A program made the translations under genes and the position numbers. A stretch of DNA of 64,000 nucleotides. Origin: Variovorax sp. J22P240 (GTDB taxonomy: Bacteria > Pseudomonadota > Gammaproteobacteria > Burkholderiales > Burkholderiaceae_C). Shown here in pieces: positions 1-7,675 of this stretch; position 1 is the first letter of the stretch; every line of letters starts with the position of its first letter. The DNA lies in assembly GCF_030316855.1 (NCBI RefSeq), contig NZ_JASZYR010000019.1, positions 1 to 64,000 on the forward strand, read 5' to 3'. Below the pieces are notes generated by a model. The model searched no databases. It had not been told where the DNA came from and saw only the letters and a program-made list of their open reading frames with translations.

Positions 1-106
1 GCACCGTCGCAATCGCCGCCGTCAGCGTCGTCTTGCCATGGTCCACGTGACCAATCGTGCCCACGTTCACGTGCGGCTTCGTACGGGTGAATTTTCCTTT
101 TGCCAT
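1..106 (-). CDS. tuf: Elongation factor Tu, N-terminal fragment cut by the window edge
   Basis: Only the first 35 codons are inside the window; the gene continues to the left of base 1. The visible protein begins MAKGKFTRTKPHVNVGTIGH and carries the G1 P-loop GHVDHGKT (residues 19-26), which is diagnostic of EF-Tu, the GTPase that delivers aminoacyl-tRNA to the ribosome. The start is the ATG at 106. It lies 108 bases after the fusA stop on the same strand, in the usual last position of an str operon. Burkholderiales often carry two tuf copies, and a second copy could lie elsewhere. Confidence 0.95.
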   Translation of the reverse strand, partial: MAKGKFTRTKPHVNVGTIGHVDHGKTTLTAAIATV

Positions 107-214
107 TTTCTATCCTTGAAAGAGCAATGCCCGTGTGGGGTTTAACGTCTGCACCCTGTTGCTGGTTCTCTCGCCACGGGCAACGAAAGGCACGGGGTCG
201 CAGACTGAACGGGT

Positions 215-2317
215 TTACTTCGAGCGCGACGCGACGATGGCTTCGGCCACGTTGCGCGGTGCTTCGGAGTAATGCTTGAACTCCATCGTGTAGGTGGCGC
301 GGCCTTGCGTGGCCGAGCGCAGCGTGGTCGAGTAGCCGAACATTTCCGACAGGGGGACTTCCGCCTTGATGAGCTTGCCACCACCGATCATGTCGTCCAT
401 GCCCTGCACCATGCCGCGACGCGAAGACAGGTCGCCCATCACGTTGCCGGCGTAGTCTTCCGGGGTCTCGACTTCCACGGCCATCATCGGCTCCAGGATC
501 ACCGGCGAAGCCTTGCGGGCGCCTTCCTTGAAACCGAAGATCGCGGCCATCTTGAATGCCATTTCGTTCGAGTCCACGTCGTGGTACGAACCGAAGTGCA
601 GCGTGACCTTGACGTCGACGACCGGGTAGCCGGCCAGCACACCTTGGGTCAGCGCTTCGATCACGCCCTTTTCGACAGCGGGGATGTACTCGCGCGGCAC
701 CACGCCGCCCTTGATCGCGTCGACGAATTCGAAGCCCTTGCCGGCTTCGTTCGGCTCGAGCTTGAGCACCACGTGGCCGTACTGGCCCTTGCCGCCCGAC
801 TGGCGAACGAACTTGCCTTCGGCATCTTCAACCGTCTTGCGGATCGTTTCGCGGTAGGCCACCTGCGGCTTGCCGACGTTGGCTTCCACGCCGAACTCGC
901 GCTTCATGCGGTCCACGATGATTTCGAGGTGAAGCTCGCCCATGCCGGAGATGATGGTCTGGCCGGATTCCTCGTCGGAACGCACGCGGAACGACGGATC
1001 TTCGGAAGCCAGGCGTTGGAGCGCAATGCCCATCTTTTCCTGGTCGGCCTTGGTCTTCGGCTCGACGGCCTGCGAGATCACGGGCTCGGGGAACTCCATG
1101 CGCTCGAGCGTGATGATCGCGTCCGGATCGCACAGCGTTTCGCCGGTGGTCACATCCTTCAGGCCCACGCATGCGGCGATGTCGCCGGCGCGGATTTCGT
1201 CGATCTCGAGACGCTCGTTGGCGTGCATCTGCACGATACGGCCGATGCGCTCCTTCTTGCCCTTGACCGGGTTGTAGACCGTGTCACCCTTGCTCAGCAC
1301 GCCCGAGTAGACGCGCACGAAGGTCAACTGGCCGACGTACGGGTCGGTCATCAGCTTGAATGCCAGTGCCGAGAATTTCTCTTCGTCGGTCGGCTTGCGG
1401 CTGGTTTCCTTTTCGTCGTCGTCGGTGCCTTCGACCGGGGGGATGTCCATCGGCGAGGGCATCAGTTCGATCACGGCGTCGAGCATGCGCTGCACGCCCT
1501 TGTTCTTGAACGCGCTGCCACACATCATCGGCTGGATCTCGCCCGCGATGGTGCGCGTGCGCAGGCCGAAAGTGATCTCGTCCTCGCTGAGGTCGCCCTC
1601 TTCGAGGTACTTGTTCATCAGCTCTTCGGAAGCCTCGGCGGCGCTCTCGACCATCTTCTCGCGCCATTCCTTGGCGGACTCGAGCAGTTCGGCCGGGATC
1701 TCGCGGTATTCGAACTTCATGCCCTGCGAGGCCTCGTCCCAGAAGATGGCCTTCATCTTGCGCAGGTCGACCACGCCCTGGAACTTGTCCTCAGCGCCAA
1801 TCGGGATCACGATCGGCACGGGACTGGCCTTCAGGCGGTCAATCATCATCTGGCGCACGCGGAAGAAGTTGGCGCCGATGCGGTCCATCTTGTTGACGAA
1901 CGCGAGGCGGGGCACCTTGTACTTGTTGGCCTGGCGCCAGACGGTCTCGGACTGGGGCTGCACGCCGCCGACCGAGTCGTACACCATCACGGCGCCGTCG
2001 AGCACGCGCATGGAACGCTCCACCTCGATGGTGAAGTCCACGTGACCGGGGGTGTCGATGATGTTGATGCGGTGTTCGGGCAGCGAACGGTCCATGCCCT
2101 TCCAGAAGCAGGTCACGGCAGCCGAGGTGATCGTGATGCCGCGCTCTTGCTCCTGCTCCATCCAGTCGGTCGTGGCAGCGCCGTCATGCACTTCGCCCAG
2201 CTTGTGGGTCACGCCGGTGTAGAACAGGATGCGCTCGGTGGTGGTCGTCTTGCCGGCGTCGATGTGGGCCGAGATACCGATGTTGCGGTAGCGCTCGATG
2301 GGGGTCTTGCGTGCCAT
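215..2317 (-). CDS. fusA: Elongation factor G
   Basis: This is the translocation GTPase of protein synthesis, 700 residues, the normal length for EF-G. The G1 loop AHIDAGKT is at residues 17-24, with a DTPGH G3 motif and an NKMD G4 motif further on. The start is placed at the ATG at 2317 (MARKTPIERY), preceded by GGAG; the reading frame stays open twelve codons further upstream, but that stretch runs into an intercistronic hairpin and is not EF-G-like. The gene sits between rpsG and tuf in the str operon. Resistance changes to fusidic acid were not assessed. Confidence 0.98.
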   Translation of the reverse strand: MARKTPIERYRNIGISAHIDAGKTTTTERILFYTGVTHKLGEVHDGAATTDWMEQEQERGITITSAAVTCFWKGMDRSLPEHRINIIDTPGHVDFTIEVERSMRVLDGAVMVYDSVGGVQPQSETVWRQANKYKVPRLAFVNKMDRIGANFFRVRQMMIDRLKASPVPIVIPIGAEDKFQGVVDLRKMKAIFWDEASQGMKFEYREIPAELLESAKEWREKMVESAAEASEELMNKYLEEGDLSEDEITFGLRTRTIAGEIQPMMCGSAFKNKGVQRMLDAVIELMPSPMDIPPVEGTDDDEKETSRKPTDEEKFSALAFKLMTDPYVGQLTFVRVYSGVLSKGDTVYNPVKGKKERIGRIVQMHANERLEIDEIRAGDIAACVGLKDVTTGETLCDPDAIITLERMEFPEPVISQAVEPKTKADQEKMGIALQRLASEDPSFRVRSDEESGQTIISGMGELHLEIIVDRMKREFGVEANVGKPQVAYRETIRKTVEDAEGKFVRQSGGKGQYGHVVLKLEPNEAGKGFEFVDAIKGGVVPREYIPAVEKGVIEALTQGVLAGYPVVDVKVTLHFGSYHDVDSNEMAFKMAAIFGFKEGARKASPVILEPMMAVEVETPEDYAGNVMGDLSSRRGMVQGMDDMIGGGKLIKAEVPLSEMFGYSTTLRSATQGRATYTMEFKHYSEAPRNVAEAIVASRSK

Positions 2318-2341
2318 GAAATTTACTCCGTTAACGGATGA

Positions 2342-2373
2342 AAGCCCGCCCACCGCATCGGTGGGTCGGGCTT
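2342..2373 (-). other. Strong intercistronic hairpin between rpsG and fusA
   Basis: Arms AAGCCCG (2342-2348) and CGGGCTT (2367-2373) enclose CCCACCG (2349-2355) and CGGTGGG (2359-2365), with a three-base loop and a single-base bulge. This gives about 14 base pairs in the space between the rpsG stop and the fusA start. In the operon direction it is followed only by TTTC, so it is not a convincing intrinsic terminator. It may be an RNA processing or partial attenuation site within the str transcript. Confidence 0.6.
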
Positions 2374-2403
2374 CCAGCCTGTCTGTATTTAGGGGGACGA
2401 CTC

Positions 2404-2877
2404 TTAGAAGCGGAAGTGGCTGAAGGCCTTGTTGGCCTCGGCCATGCGATGCACTTCATCGCGCTTCTTCATGGCGCCGCCACGGCCTTCCGTGGCTTCC
2501 ATGAGCTCGTTGGCCAGACGAAGGGCCATCGACTTCTCGCCGCGCTTGCGGGCGGCTTCCTTGATCCAGCGCATCGAGAGCGCCAGACGACGGACCGGAC
2601 GCACTTCGACCGGCACCTGGTAGTTCGCACCGCCCACGCGGCGCGACTTCACTTCGACCATCGGCTTGACGTTGTTGATGGCGATGGTGAAAGCTTCCAG
2701 CGGGTCCTTGCCCGGGTTCTTCTTCTCGATCTGGTCGAGCGCACCGTAGATGATGCGCTCGGCGATTGCCTTCTTGCCGCCTTCCATGATCACGTTCATG
2801 AACTTCGACAGCTCGACATTGCCGTACTTGGGATCCGGCAGGATTTCACGTTTGGGGACTTCGCGACGACGTGGCAT
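2404..2877 (-). CDS. rpsG: 30S ribosomal protein S7
   Basis: A 157-residue protein starting MPRRREVPKREILPDPKYGN, a close match to bacterial S7, which nucleates assembly of the 30S head and contacts tRNA at the E site. The length is typical. It is the second gene of the str operon, 147 bases after rpsL and 86 bases before fusA. In many bacteria S7 represses its own operon by binding the rpsL-rpsG intercistronic RNA; the 147-base spacer here is long enough for such a structure, but I did not model one. Confidence 0.98.
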   Translation of the reverse strand: MPRRREVPKREILPDPKYGNVELSKFMNVIMEGGKKAIAERIIYGALDQIEKKNPGKDPLEAFTIAINNVKPMVEVKSRRVGGANYQVPVEVRPVRRLALSMRWIKEAARKRGEKSMALRLANELMEATEGRGGAMKKRDEVHRMAEANKAFSHFRF

Positions 2878-3024
2878 TTTTCTAACCTCTTTGCTTCAGT
2901 TGGCGCCGTTTCCGACACCGCGAGAGCCAACAAGAACTCTCACTTACTCGACCCAAAATCGGGTCACTTCGTTCGATGCACCGGCCAAGGCACACGAACA
3001 CCGCTGAATGAAATTCGGAAAGCC

Positions 3025-3402
3025 TTAGGCCTTCTTGGGACGCTTCGCGCCGTACTTGGAACGCGACTGCTTGCGATCTTTCACGCCTTGCAAGTCGAGC
3101 GAACCGCGCACGATGTGGTAACGAACACCGGGCAAGTCCTTGACACGACCGCCGCGAACCAGCACGACGCTGTGTTCCTGCAGGTTGTGGCCTTCGCCGC
3201 CGATGTAGGAAATGACCTCGAAGCCGTTGGTCAGGCGCACCTTGGCGACCTTACGCAGCGCCGAGTTCGGCTTTTTCGGGGTCGTGGTGTAGACCCGGGT
3301 GCAGACACCGCGACGTTGCGGCGAGTTCTGCATGGCAGGGCTCTTCGACTTGATCTTTTCGACCTCGCGACCCTGACGCACCAGTTGATTGATGGTTGGC
3401 AT
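3025..3402 (-). CDS. rpsL: 30S ribosomal protein S12
   Basis: A 125-residue S12 protein of the decoding centre. The two loops where streptomycin resistance usually arises carry the wild-type lysines: K43 in TPKKPNSALRK and K88 in GGRVKDLPGVRYH. By family knowledge this predicts a streptomycin-sensitive ribosome. It is the first gene of the str operon, and a likely promoter lies about 120 bases upstream. Confidence 0.98.
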   Translation of the reverse strand: MPTINQLVRQGREVEKIKSKSPAMQNSPQRRGVCTRVYTTTPKKPNSALRKVAKVRLTNGFEVISYIGGEGHNLQEHSVVLVRGGRVKDLPGVRYHIVRGSLDLQGVKDRKQSRSKYGAKRPKKA

Positions 3403-3512
3403 GAATGAATTAATCCCAAAACACTCCGGCCGGATTCCTCTTCATGACGTGACATGGCGCGAGGAGGCCGGGAGATGACGAAAACGTGAAACCCTTCGGT
3501 TTTTTCCGAAAA

Positions 3513-3546
3513 GCCCACGAGTATAGCACTGACCTCAGCTGAACAA
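3513..3546 (-). promoter_or_regulatory. Probable str operon promoter and leader hairpin
   Basis: On the minus strand a good -10 box TATACT (complement of 3520-3525) lies about 15 bases downstream of TTGTTC (complement of 3541-3546). The -35 match is only moderate. The predicted transcript begins with a short hairpin, TTCGG and CCGAA flanking an A-run (about 3493-3512), before rpsL. No better promoter was seen in this 147-base gap. Confidence 0.45.
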
Positions 3547-3549
3547 CAG

Positions 3550-4719
3550 CTACTTGATCCAGAGGCGAACGGCGTCCCACGCGCGGCCCAGCAGGCCCGC
3601 CTGCTCCACGGCATCGAGTGCAACCAATTGCACCTCGGTCACCGGCTGATCCGCCAGGGAGACCTTCAGCGTACCGACAGGCTGGTTCTTGGCGAGCGGC
3701 GCAACCAGCGGGTCCGGGCGCGCCACGTAAGTCTTGATCTTGCTGGCGGAACCCGCCGGGACCGCGACCACGATCGCCTCCGGGCGGCCGAGCTTGACGG
3801 TGTTTTCCTTGCCCTTCCACACGGGCGGCGTCGCGACGGGCTGGCCGGCATCGAACAGGCGGACCGCGTCATAGGCGGTATAGCCCCAGTTCAGGAGCTT
3901 CTGGGATTCGTTGGCACGTGCGTTTTCGCTGGCGGTGCCCAGGACGATGGATAGCAGGCGGCGGCCACCGCCGAGGTTCGGGAAGTCGCGCTTGGCCGTT
4001 ACGACCATGCAATAGCCCGCAGCTTCCGTATGGCCGGTCTTCAGGCCATCGACGGTCGGATCGCGGAACAGCAGGAGATTGCGATTGGTGTCGTTGGTCG
4101 ATGGCGTGCCGGGAAAGCGGTACTTCTTGATCGAGTAGTAGTGCATGTACTCCGGGAAGTCGCGCATCAGCCGCGTCGCCAGCGTGCTCAGGTCGCGCGC
4201 GGTCGTGGTGTGCCCCGGCGCGGTGAGTCCTTCCGGATTCTTGTAGACCGTGTTCTTCAGTCCGAGCACCTTGGCCTGCTCGTTCATGAGTTCGACAAAG
4301 TGCTCGACCGTCCCGCCTACGCCCTCGGCCAGGGCGATCGTGGCGTCGTTGCCCGACTGGACGATCAGCCCCTTGATCAGGTCTTCGACCGGCACCTGCA
4401 TCTTCGGGTCGATGAACATCCGCGAGCCGGGCATTTTCCAGGCGCGCGTGCTGACCGGCAGCGTTTGCTGCAGGGTGATCTTCTTGGCCTTGAGCGCGTC
4501 GAAGACCAGGTAAGCCGACATCAACTTGGTGAGAGAGGCCGGCTCGACCGCGGTGTCGATGTCCTTTTGCGCCAGCAACTGGTTGGCGGTGACGTCGAGC
4601 AACAGGTAGCTGCGCGCAGCGACTTCGGGTGGCACCGGAACCTGGGCAACGGCGATCAGGCAGATGGATGCGGCAGCAGTGACTGCCAACGCGCGCAGCG
4701 TCTTGAAAAAACGATTCAT
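3550..4719 (-). CDS. dacA: D-alanyl-D-alanine carboxypeptidase (PBP5/6 family)
   Basis: This exported penicillin-binding protein trims the terminal D-Ala from peptidoglycan stem peptides. It has 389 residues: a signal peptide (about 1-25, cleaved near AVA/QVP), then a peptidase S11 domain with S62-x-x-K65 (SLTK), S122-G-N and K227-T-G. The beta-sandwich C-terminal domain follows, ending in a short amphipathic helix (RAWDAVRLWIK) that in this family anchors the enzyme to the inner membrane. It starts 21 bases after the hydrolase gene upstream. No clear ribosome site is visible before the ATG. Confidence 0.93.
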   Translation of the reverse strand: MNRFFKTLRALAVTAAASICLIAVAQVPVPPEVAARSYLLLDVTANQLLAQKDIDTAVEPASLTKLMSAYLVFDALKAKKITLQQTLPVSTRAWKMPGSRMFIDPKMQVPVEDLIKGLIVQSGNDATIALAEGVGGTVEHFVELMNEQAKVLGLKNTVYKNPEGLTAPGHTTTARDLSTLATRLMRDFPEYMHYYSIKKYRFPGTPSTNDTNRNLLLFRDPTVDGLKTGHTEAAGYCMVVTAKRDFPNLGGGRRLLSIVLGTASENARANESQKLLNWGYTAYDAVRLFDAGQPVATPPVWKGKENTVKLGRPEAIVVAVPAGSASKIKTYVARPDPLVAPLAKNQPVGTLKVSLADQPVTEVQLVALDAVEQAGLLGRAWDAVRLWIK

Positions 4720-4740
4720 GGGGATGCGTGAGACGGAAAA

Positions 4741-5373
4741 CTAGCCCGCGCGGAGATGGCGGACCACGAGACTCTTGAGCAGCGGCAATTGTCCGTGAAA
4801 GAAATGTCCGCCTCCGGGAACGACTGTGACAGGAAGTGACTGTGGACGAGCCCAGTCCATCACGGCGGCAAGCGGCACGGTGTCGTCCTGCTCCCCGTGC
4901 ACGACCAGCGCGCGTTCGTGCGAATCGGGCGGCAGCGTCGCGACGGAAAAGCGCGATGCGGCCGTGCCGACGAGGACGACGTGGCGGATGTCGCGCGAAG
5001 CCCAGAGGGTTTCGATGGCGCCGCTCGCGACGAAGGCACCGAACGAAAAGCCGGCGATCGCCAACGGACCCTCGGGCGCCAGTTGCCGGACGAGTTCGAG
5101 CATGTCTTCGCGCTCGCCCCGGCCTTCATCGTGGGCGCCTTCGCTGGCGCCAACGCCCCGGAAGTTGAAGCGCAGGGCCGTCCAGCCGCAGGCGACAAAG
5201 GCGCGGGCAAGCGTCTGCACCACCTTGTTGTCCATCGTGCCGCCGAAGAGCGGATGGGGATGGGTGATCACGGCGACGCCCAGTGCAGGCGCGCCCTCGG
5301 CAGCAGGATCGCGCAGCACCTCGATGGCGCCGGCAGCACCTTTCAGTTGGAGCTTTTCAGTACGCGAATTCAT
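4741..5373 (-). CDS. Alpha/beta hydrolase, COG2945-like
   Basis: A 210-residue cytoplasmic alpha/beta hydrolase. The HPHPLFGGTMDNKVV segment near residue 38 is characteristic of the COG2945 group of small hydrolases. The nucleophile elbow is GFSFG; the late Asp lies in GEQDDTVP and the catalytic His in PGGGHFFHG. Substrate is unknown; family members are described as esterases or peptidases without clear physiology. It begins 10 bases after the ferredoxin stop, so the two are probably cotranscribed. Confidence 0.8.
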   Translation of the reverse strand: MNSRTEKLQLKGAAGAIEVLRDPAAEGAPALGVAVITHPHPLFGGTMDNKVVQTLARAFVACGWTALRFNFRGVGASEGAHDEGRGEREDMLELVRQLAPEGPLAIAGFSFGAFVASGAIETLWASRDIRHVVLVGTAASRFSVATLPPDSHERALVVHGEQDDTVPLAAVMDWARPQSLPVTVVPGGGHFFHGQLPLLKSLVVRHLRAG

Positions 5374-5383
5374 CGGCGCGGCC

Positions 5384-5737
5384 TTAACGCCCGATGTCGG
5401 GAGGAAGCAGCAGGCGCTCTACGACCTGCCCGTTCTTCAGGTGCGACTCGACGATTTCGTCGATGTCATCCTCGTCGACGTAGGTGTACCAGACCGCCTC
5501 GGGATAGACCACTGCTACCGGTCCGCCCGCGCAACGGTCCAGGCACCCCGCCTTGTTGACGCGGACCTTGCCGGGCCCGGCCAGGCCCGCTTCCTTGACG
5601 CGCGACTTGCAGCGATCGAAGCCCTCCTGCGCGTTGTGCTTCGAACAGGAGTCTTCGCCACTCTTGCGTTCGTTCAGGCAGAAGAAGACGTGACGGCTGT
5701 AATAACCCGCTGGCGCGGGGGTGCTTGAACTGGACAT
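5384..5737 (-). CDS. Thioredoxin-like 2Fe-2S ferredoxin
   Basis: A 117-residue protein of the thioredoxin-fold 2Fe-2S ferredoxin family. Cysteines occur in FFCLNERKSGEDSC near the N-terminus and in AGCLDRCAGGP further on, the usual cluster-ligand pattern. It would act as a small soluble electron carrier; its partner is unknown. It lies 54 bases after the VanZ-like gene and 10 bases before the hydrolase. Confidence 0.85.
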   Translation of the reverse strand: MSSSSTPAPAGYYSRHVFFCLNERKSGEDSCSKHNAQEGFDRCKSRVKEAGLAGPGKVRVNKAGCLDRCAGGPVAVVYPEAVWYTYVDEDDIDEIVESHLKNGQVVERLLLPPDIGR

Positions 5738-5791
5738 CGAACCATTCTATTGAGCGTCGCCGCGGCCTTGCGCCAGCAGGGTCGGTCGCTC

Positions 5792-6907
5792 TCAGGCGCC
5801 CTTCGCGCGGCTCGACAGCGCCATCAGCACGTAGCCGAGCGTCGCGAACGGCCACAGCCATCCCAGCCACTGGGCGAGCCCGTGGAATCGGATGAAACGC
5901 CCCTGCTCCCACGTCGCCAGCGTCTGCGCGAAGTAGGCGCTTTCAGGCGCCTGGTTCAGCAGGCTCAGGTGCACCACCAGCGCGACGAGCAGCAGGGCAG
6001 CGCAGAACCGACGAGGCGCCCCCAGCAGGAGGACGCCGACGAACAGCGCCGCCGCGATGCCGATCTGGACAGGCAGACTCAACCAGGCCCAGGCGTGTTC
6101 CGGACCGTAGCTGAGCGCGGCCGACAGAGCCGTCGCCGCCATGCCGCTCAGCAGCGTCAGCGGCAGGAGAATGGCGCGCCGCGCAATGGAGCGCGTGATC
6201 AGGAAGGCGAGCAGGCACGGCACCAGCGCACCCAGCATGACGCACAGCAGCTCGACGCCGGGCACGAGGGGCTCGAGTTCGAACTGGCGCACCGGCAGCC
6301 AGTCGATGAACGGCGTGTCGAGCAGCCATTCCGAGATCGCCGTCTCGACGCGCTCGAAGACTTGTCCGAGGCCGAAGGTAACAGCGGCCGGAAACAACAA
6401 TGCCGGGGGCCACAACGCCAGTAGCACGAGCCCGCCGCGTGAATCGTCGACAAACCAGTTGGAGCGCGTCCGATGCCAATGGGCCACCGCGCCGAATCGC
6501 TCGAGCGCCGCCGCGAGCACGGCGCCTGCCAACGCGCCGGCGGCGTTCAAGCCGAGATCGACGTTGGAAGGAATGCGCGCCGGCAGGTAGCTTTGCAGGG
6601 TCTCCATGGCGAATGCGATCGCCGCGCCGGCCACCGTCGCGCGAAGCACGGCGCCAACGACGCCAGCCTCGGGACGTGTACGCAACACGGCAATCGCGGC
6701 CAGGAAGCCGAGCGGCATGTAGCCAACGACATTGATCCCGAAATCGAAGGCGGTCCAATACCGCGGCCAGGGCGCGGCCAGATAGGCCCAGGGCGCGATG
6801 CCCTGGTCGCGCCAATCGGCGAAGGGATAGAGGCTCGCGTAGACGACCAGCGCGGCATAGGCGAGCGCCAGCGGCAACGCGACGGACTTGTGCTGCTGCG
6901 TTGCCAC
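5792..6907 (-). CDS. VanZ-family membrane protein with extended C-terminus
   Basis: The frame encodes 371 residues from a GTG at 6907 (VATQQHKSV), five bases after the hemJ stop. The frame remains open upstream, but that part only mirrors hemJ, so the GTG near the hemJ stop is preferred. The N-terminal half shows the VanZ pattern: a helix with YASLYPFADW, then FDFGINVVGYMPLGF, a METLQSYLPAR segment and a DLGLNAAGA segment. A further set of about five hydrophobic helices follows, roughly doubling the usual VanZ length. VanZ proteins can give low-level teicoplanin resistance in Gram-positives; here the role is unknown. Confidence 0.75.
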   Translation of the reverse strand: MATQQHKSVALPLALAYAALVVYASLYPFADWRDQGIAPWAYLAAPWPRYWTAFDFGINVVGYMPLGFLAAIAVLRTRPEAGVVGAVLRATVAGAAIAFAMETLQSYLPARIPSNVDLGLNAAGALAGAVLAAALERFGAVAHWHRTRSNWFVDDSRGGLVLLALWPPALLFPAAVTFGLGQVFERVETAISEWLLDTPFIDWLPVRQFELEPLVPGVELLCVMLGALVPCLLAFLITRSIARRAILLPLTLLSGMAATALSAALSYGPEHAWAWLSLPVQIGIAAALFVGVLLLGAPRRFCAALLLVALVVHLSLLNQAPESAYFAQTLATWEQGRFIRFHGLAQWLGWLWPFATLGYVLMALSSRAKGA

Positions 6908-6912
6908 AGCGT

Positions 6913-7341
6913 TCAGAAGGGCTTGACGACGACCAGCACCACAATGCCGAGCAACAGGAGCACTGGCAACTCGTTGAACCACCGATACCAGCGGTGGCTT
7001 CGGTTGTCGTTGCCCGCCGCAATGCGCCGCAGGAGCACGCCGCAGCCGTGGTGATAGCCGATCGCTCCCAGGACCAGCGCCAGCTTTGCATGCATCCAGC
7101 CATTGCCCGGGCCGCGCCCGATGCCGTAGCCGAGCCACAGCCACAAGCCGAACCCCAAGGCCGGCACCGCCAGGAAAGTGGTGAAACGGAACAGCTTGCG
7201 CGCCATGAGCACCAACCGCGCGCGCTCTGCGACGGACTCCGGCGCCACCATCGCCAGGTTGACGAAGATCCGCGGAAGATAGAAAAGGCCCGCGAACCAG
7301 CTGGCGATGAACACGATGTGCAGCGATTTGACCCAGAGCAT
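6913..7341 (-). CDS. hemJ: Protoporphyrinogen IX oxidase, HemJ family
   Basis: A 142-residue protein with four hydrophobic helices. WVKSLHIVFIASWFAGLFYLP near the start and GWMHAKLALVLGAIGYHH near residue 82 are hallmarks of HemJ, with conserved His8 and Lys86. HemJ oxidises protoporphyrinogen IX to protoporphyrin IX, the penultimate haem step, in the inner membrane. It lies back to back with hemB, which fits a haem role. A CopD-family label would be possible by distant similarity, but HemJ fits better. Confidence 0.85.
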   Translation of the reverse strand: MLWVKSLHIVFIASWFAGLFYLPRIFVNLAMVAPESVAERARLVLMARKLFRFTTFLAVPALGFGLWLWLGYGIGRGPGNGWMHAKLALVLGAIGYHHGCGVLLRRIAAGNDNRSHRWYRWFNELPVLLLLGIVVLVVVKPF

Positions 7342-7403
7342 GGCGGCAGTTTAGTGGGGCGCTCCCGACGCGGACCTCAGGCGGGGCACGCGCTCCGGCG
7401 CGC

Positions 7404-7433
7404 AAAAAAAAGCCCGGCGTCAAGCGCCGGGCT
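7404..7433 (-). terminator. Intrinsic terminator of the candidate small RNA
   Basis: On the minus strand AGCCCGGCG (complement of 7425-7433) pairs with CGCCGGGCT (complement of 7411-7419) around a five-base loop, followed by a run of seven more T. No minus-strand protein gene lies just upstream of it, so it most likely ends the small transcript. Confidence 0.85.
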
Positions 7434-7507
7434 GGGAAGCCCTTTTGCTGTCACACATCAAGGCACCCGCTCAGGGAGGAAAAGCGGGGAGCGGCAAGCC
7501 GCCCAAG
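7404..7507 (-). ncRNA. Candidate small RNA between hemJ and hemB
   Basis: No protein gene occupies 7342-7675. On the minus strand a sigma70-like promoter (7513-7540) is followed by about 100 bases and then a perfect intrinsic terminator. Between them, CCCGC (complement of 7484-7488 side) pairs with GCGGG (7466-7470) to form a hairpin whose 13-base loop holds TCCTCCCT on the minus strand, an anti-Shine-Dalgarno-like sequence. There is no sensible open frame on this strand. I do not recognise a known RNA family; 6S and SRP RNA were considered and the sequence lacks their signatures. Confidence 0.55.
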
Positions 7508-7512
7508 ACAGA

Positions 7513-7540
7513 ATTTAACAAAGGCAAAACAACCTATCAA
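7513..7540 (-). promoter_or_regulatory. Sigma70-like promoter for the candidate small RNA
   Basis: Minus-strand TTGATA (complement of 7535-7540) and TTAAAT (complement of 7513-7518) are 16 bases apart. The -35 matches consensus at five of six bases and the -10 at four of six. The surroundings are AT-rich compared with the rest of the window. Confidence 0.5.
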
Positions 7541-7675
7541 GCGACCAGTGGCTTTTTTTGACCTTTAGGTTCACAAAAACAATACTGTCAGGTTGTTTTG
7601 AGCATGTTTCCAACGGAATGTCGGCCGGAGCCATTCAACGAAGGTGCTCCGTGCCGTTGGGGCACAATTTTCGAC

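Noticed and set aside
272..2341. A 689-codon open frame on the plus strand opposite fusA
   Set aside because: It is the antisense mirror of EF-G: His, Asp and Leu-rich with no domain, as expected from high GC content.
6908..7423. An upstream extension of the VanZ-like frame to 543 codons
   Set aside because: The added part overlaps hemJ in another frame and has no VanZ similarity; the GTG just after the hemJ stop is a better start.
7404..7540. 6S RNA or SRP RNA at the hemJ-hemB gap
   Set aside because: The signature sequences and length of both families are missing.
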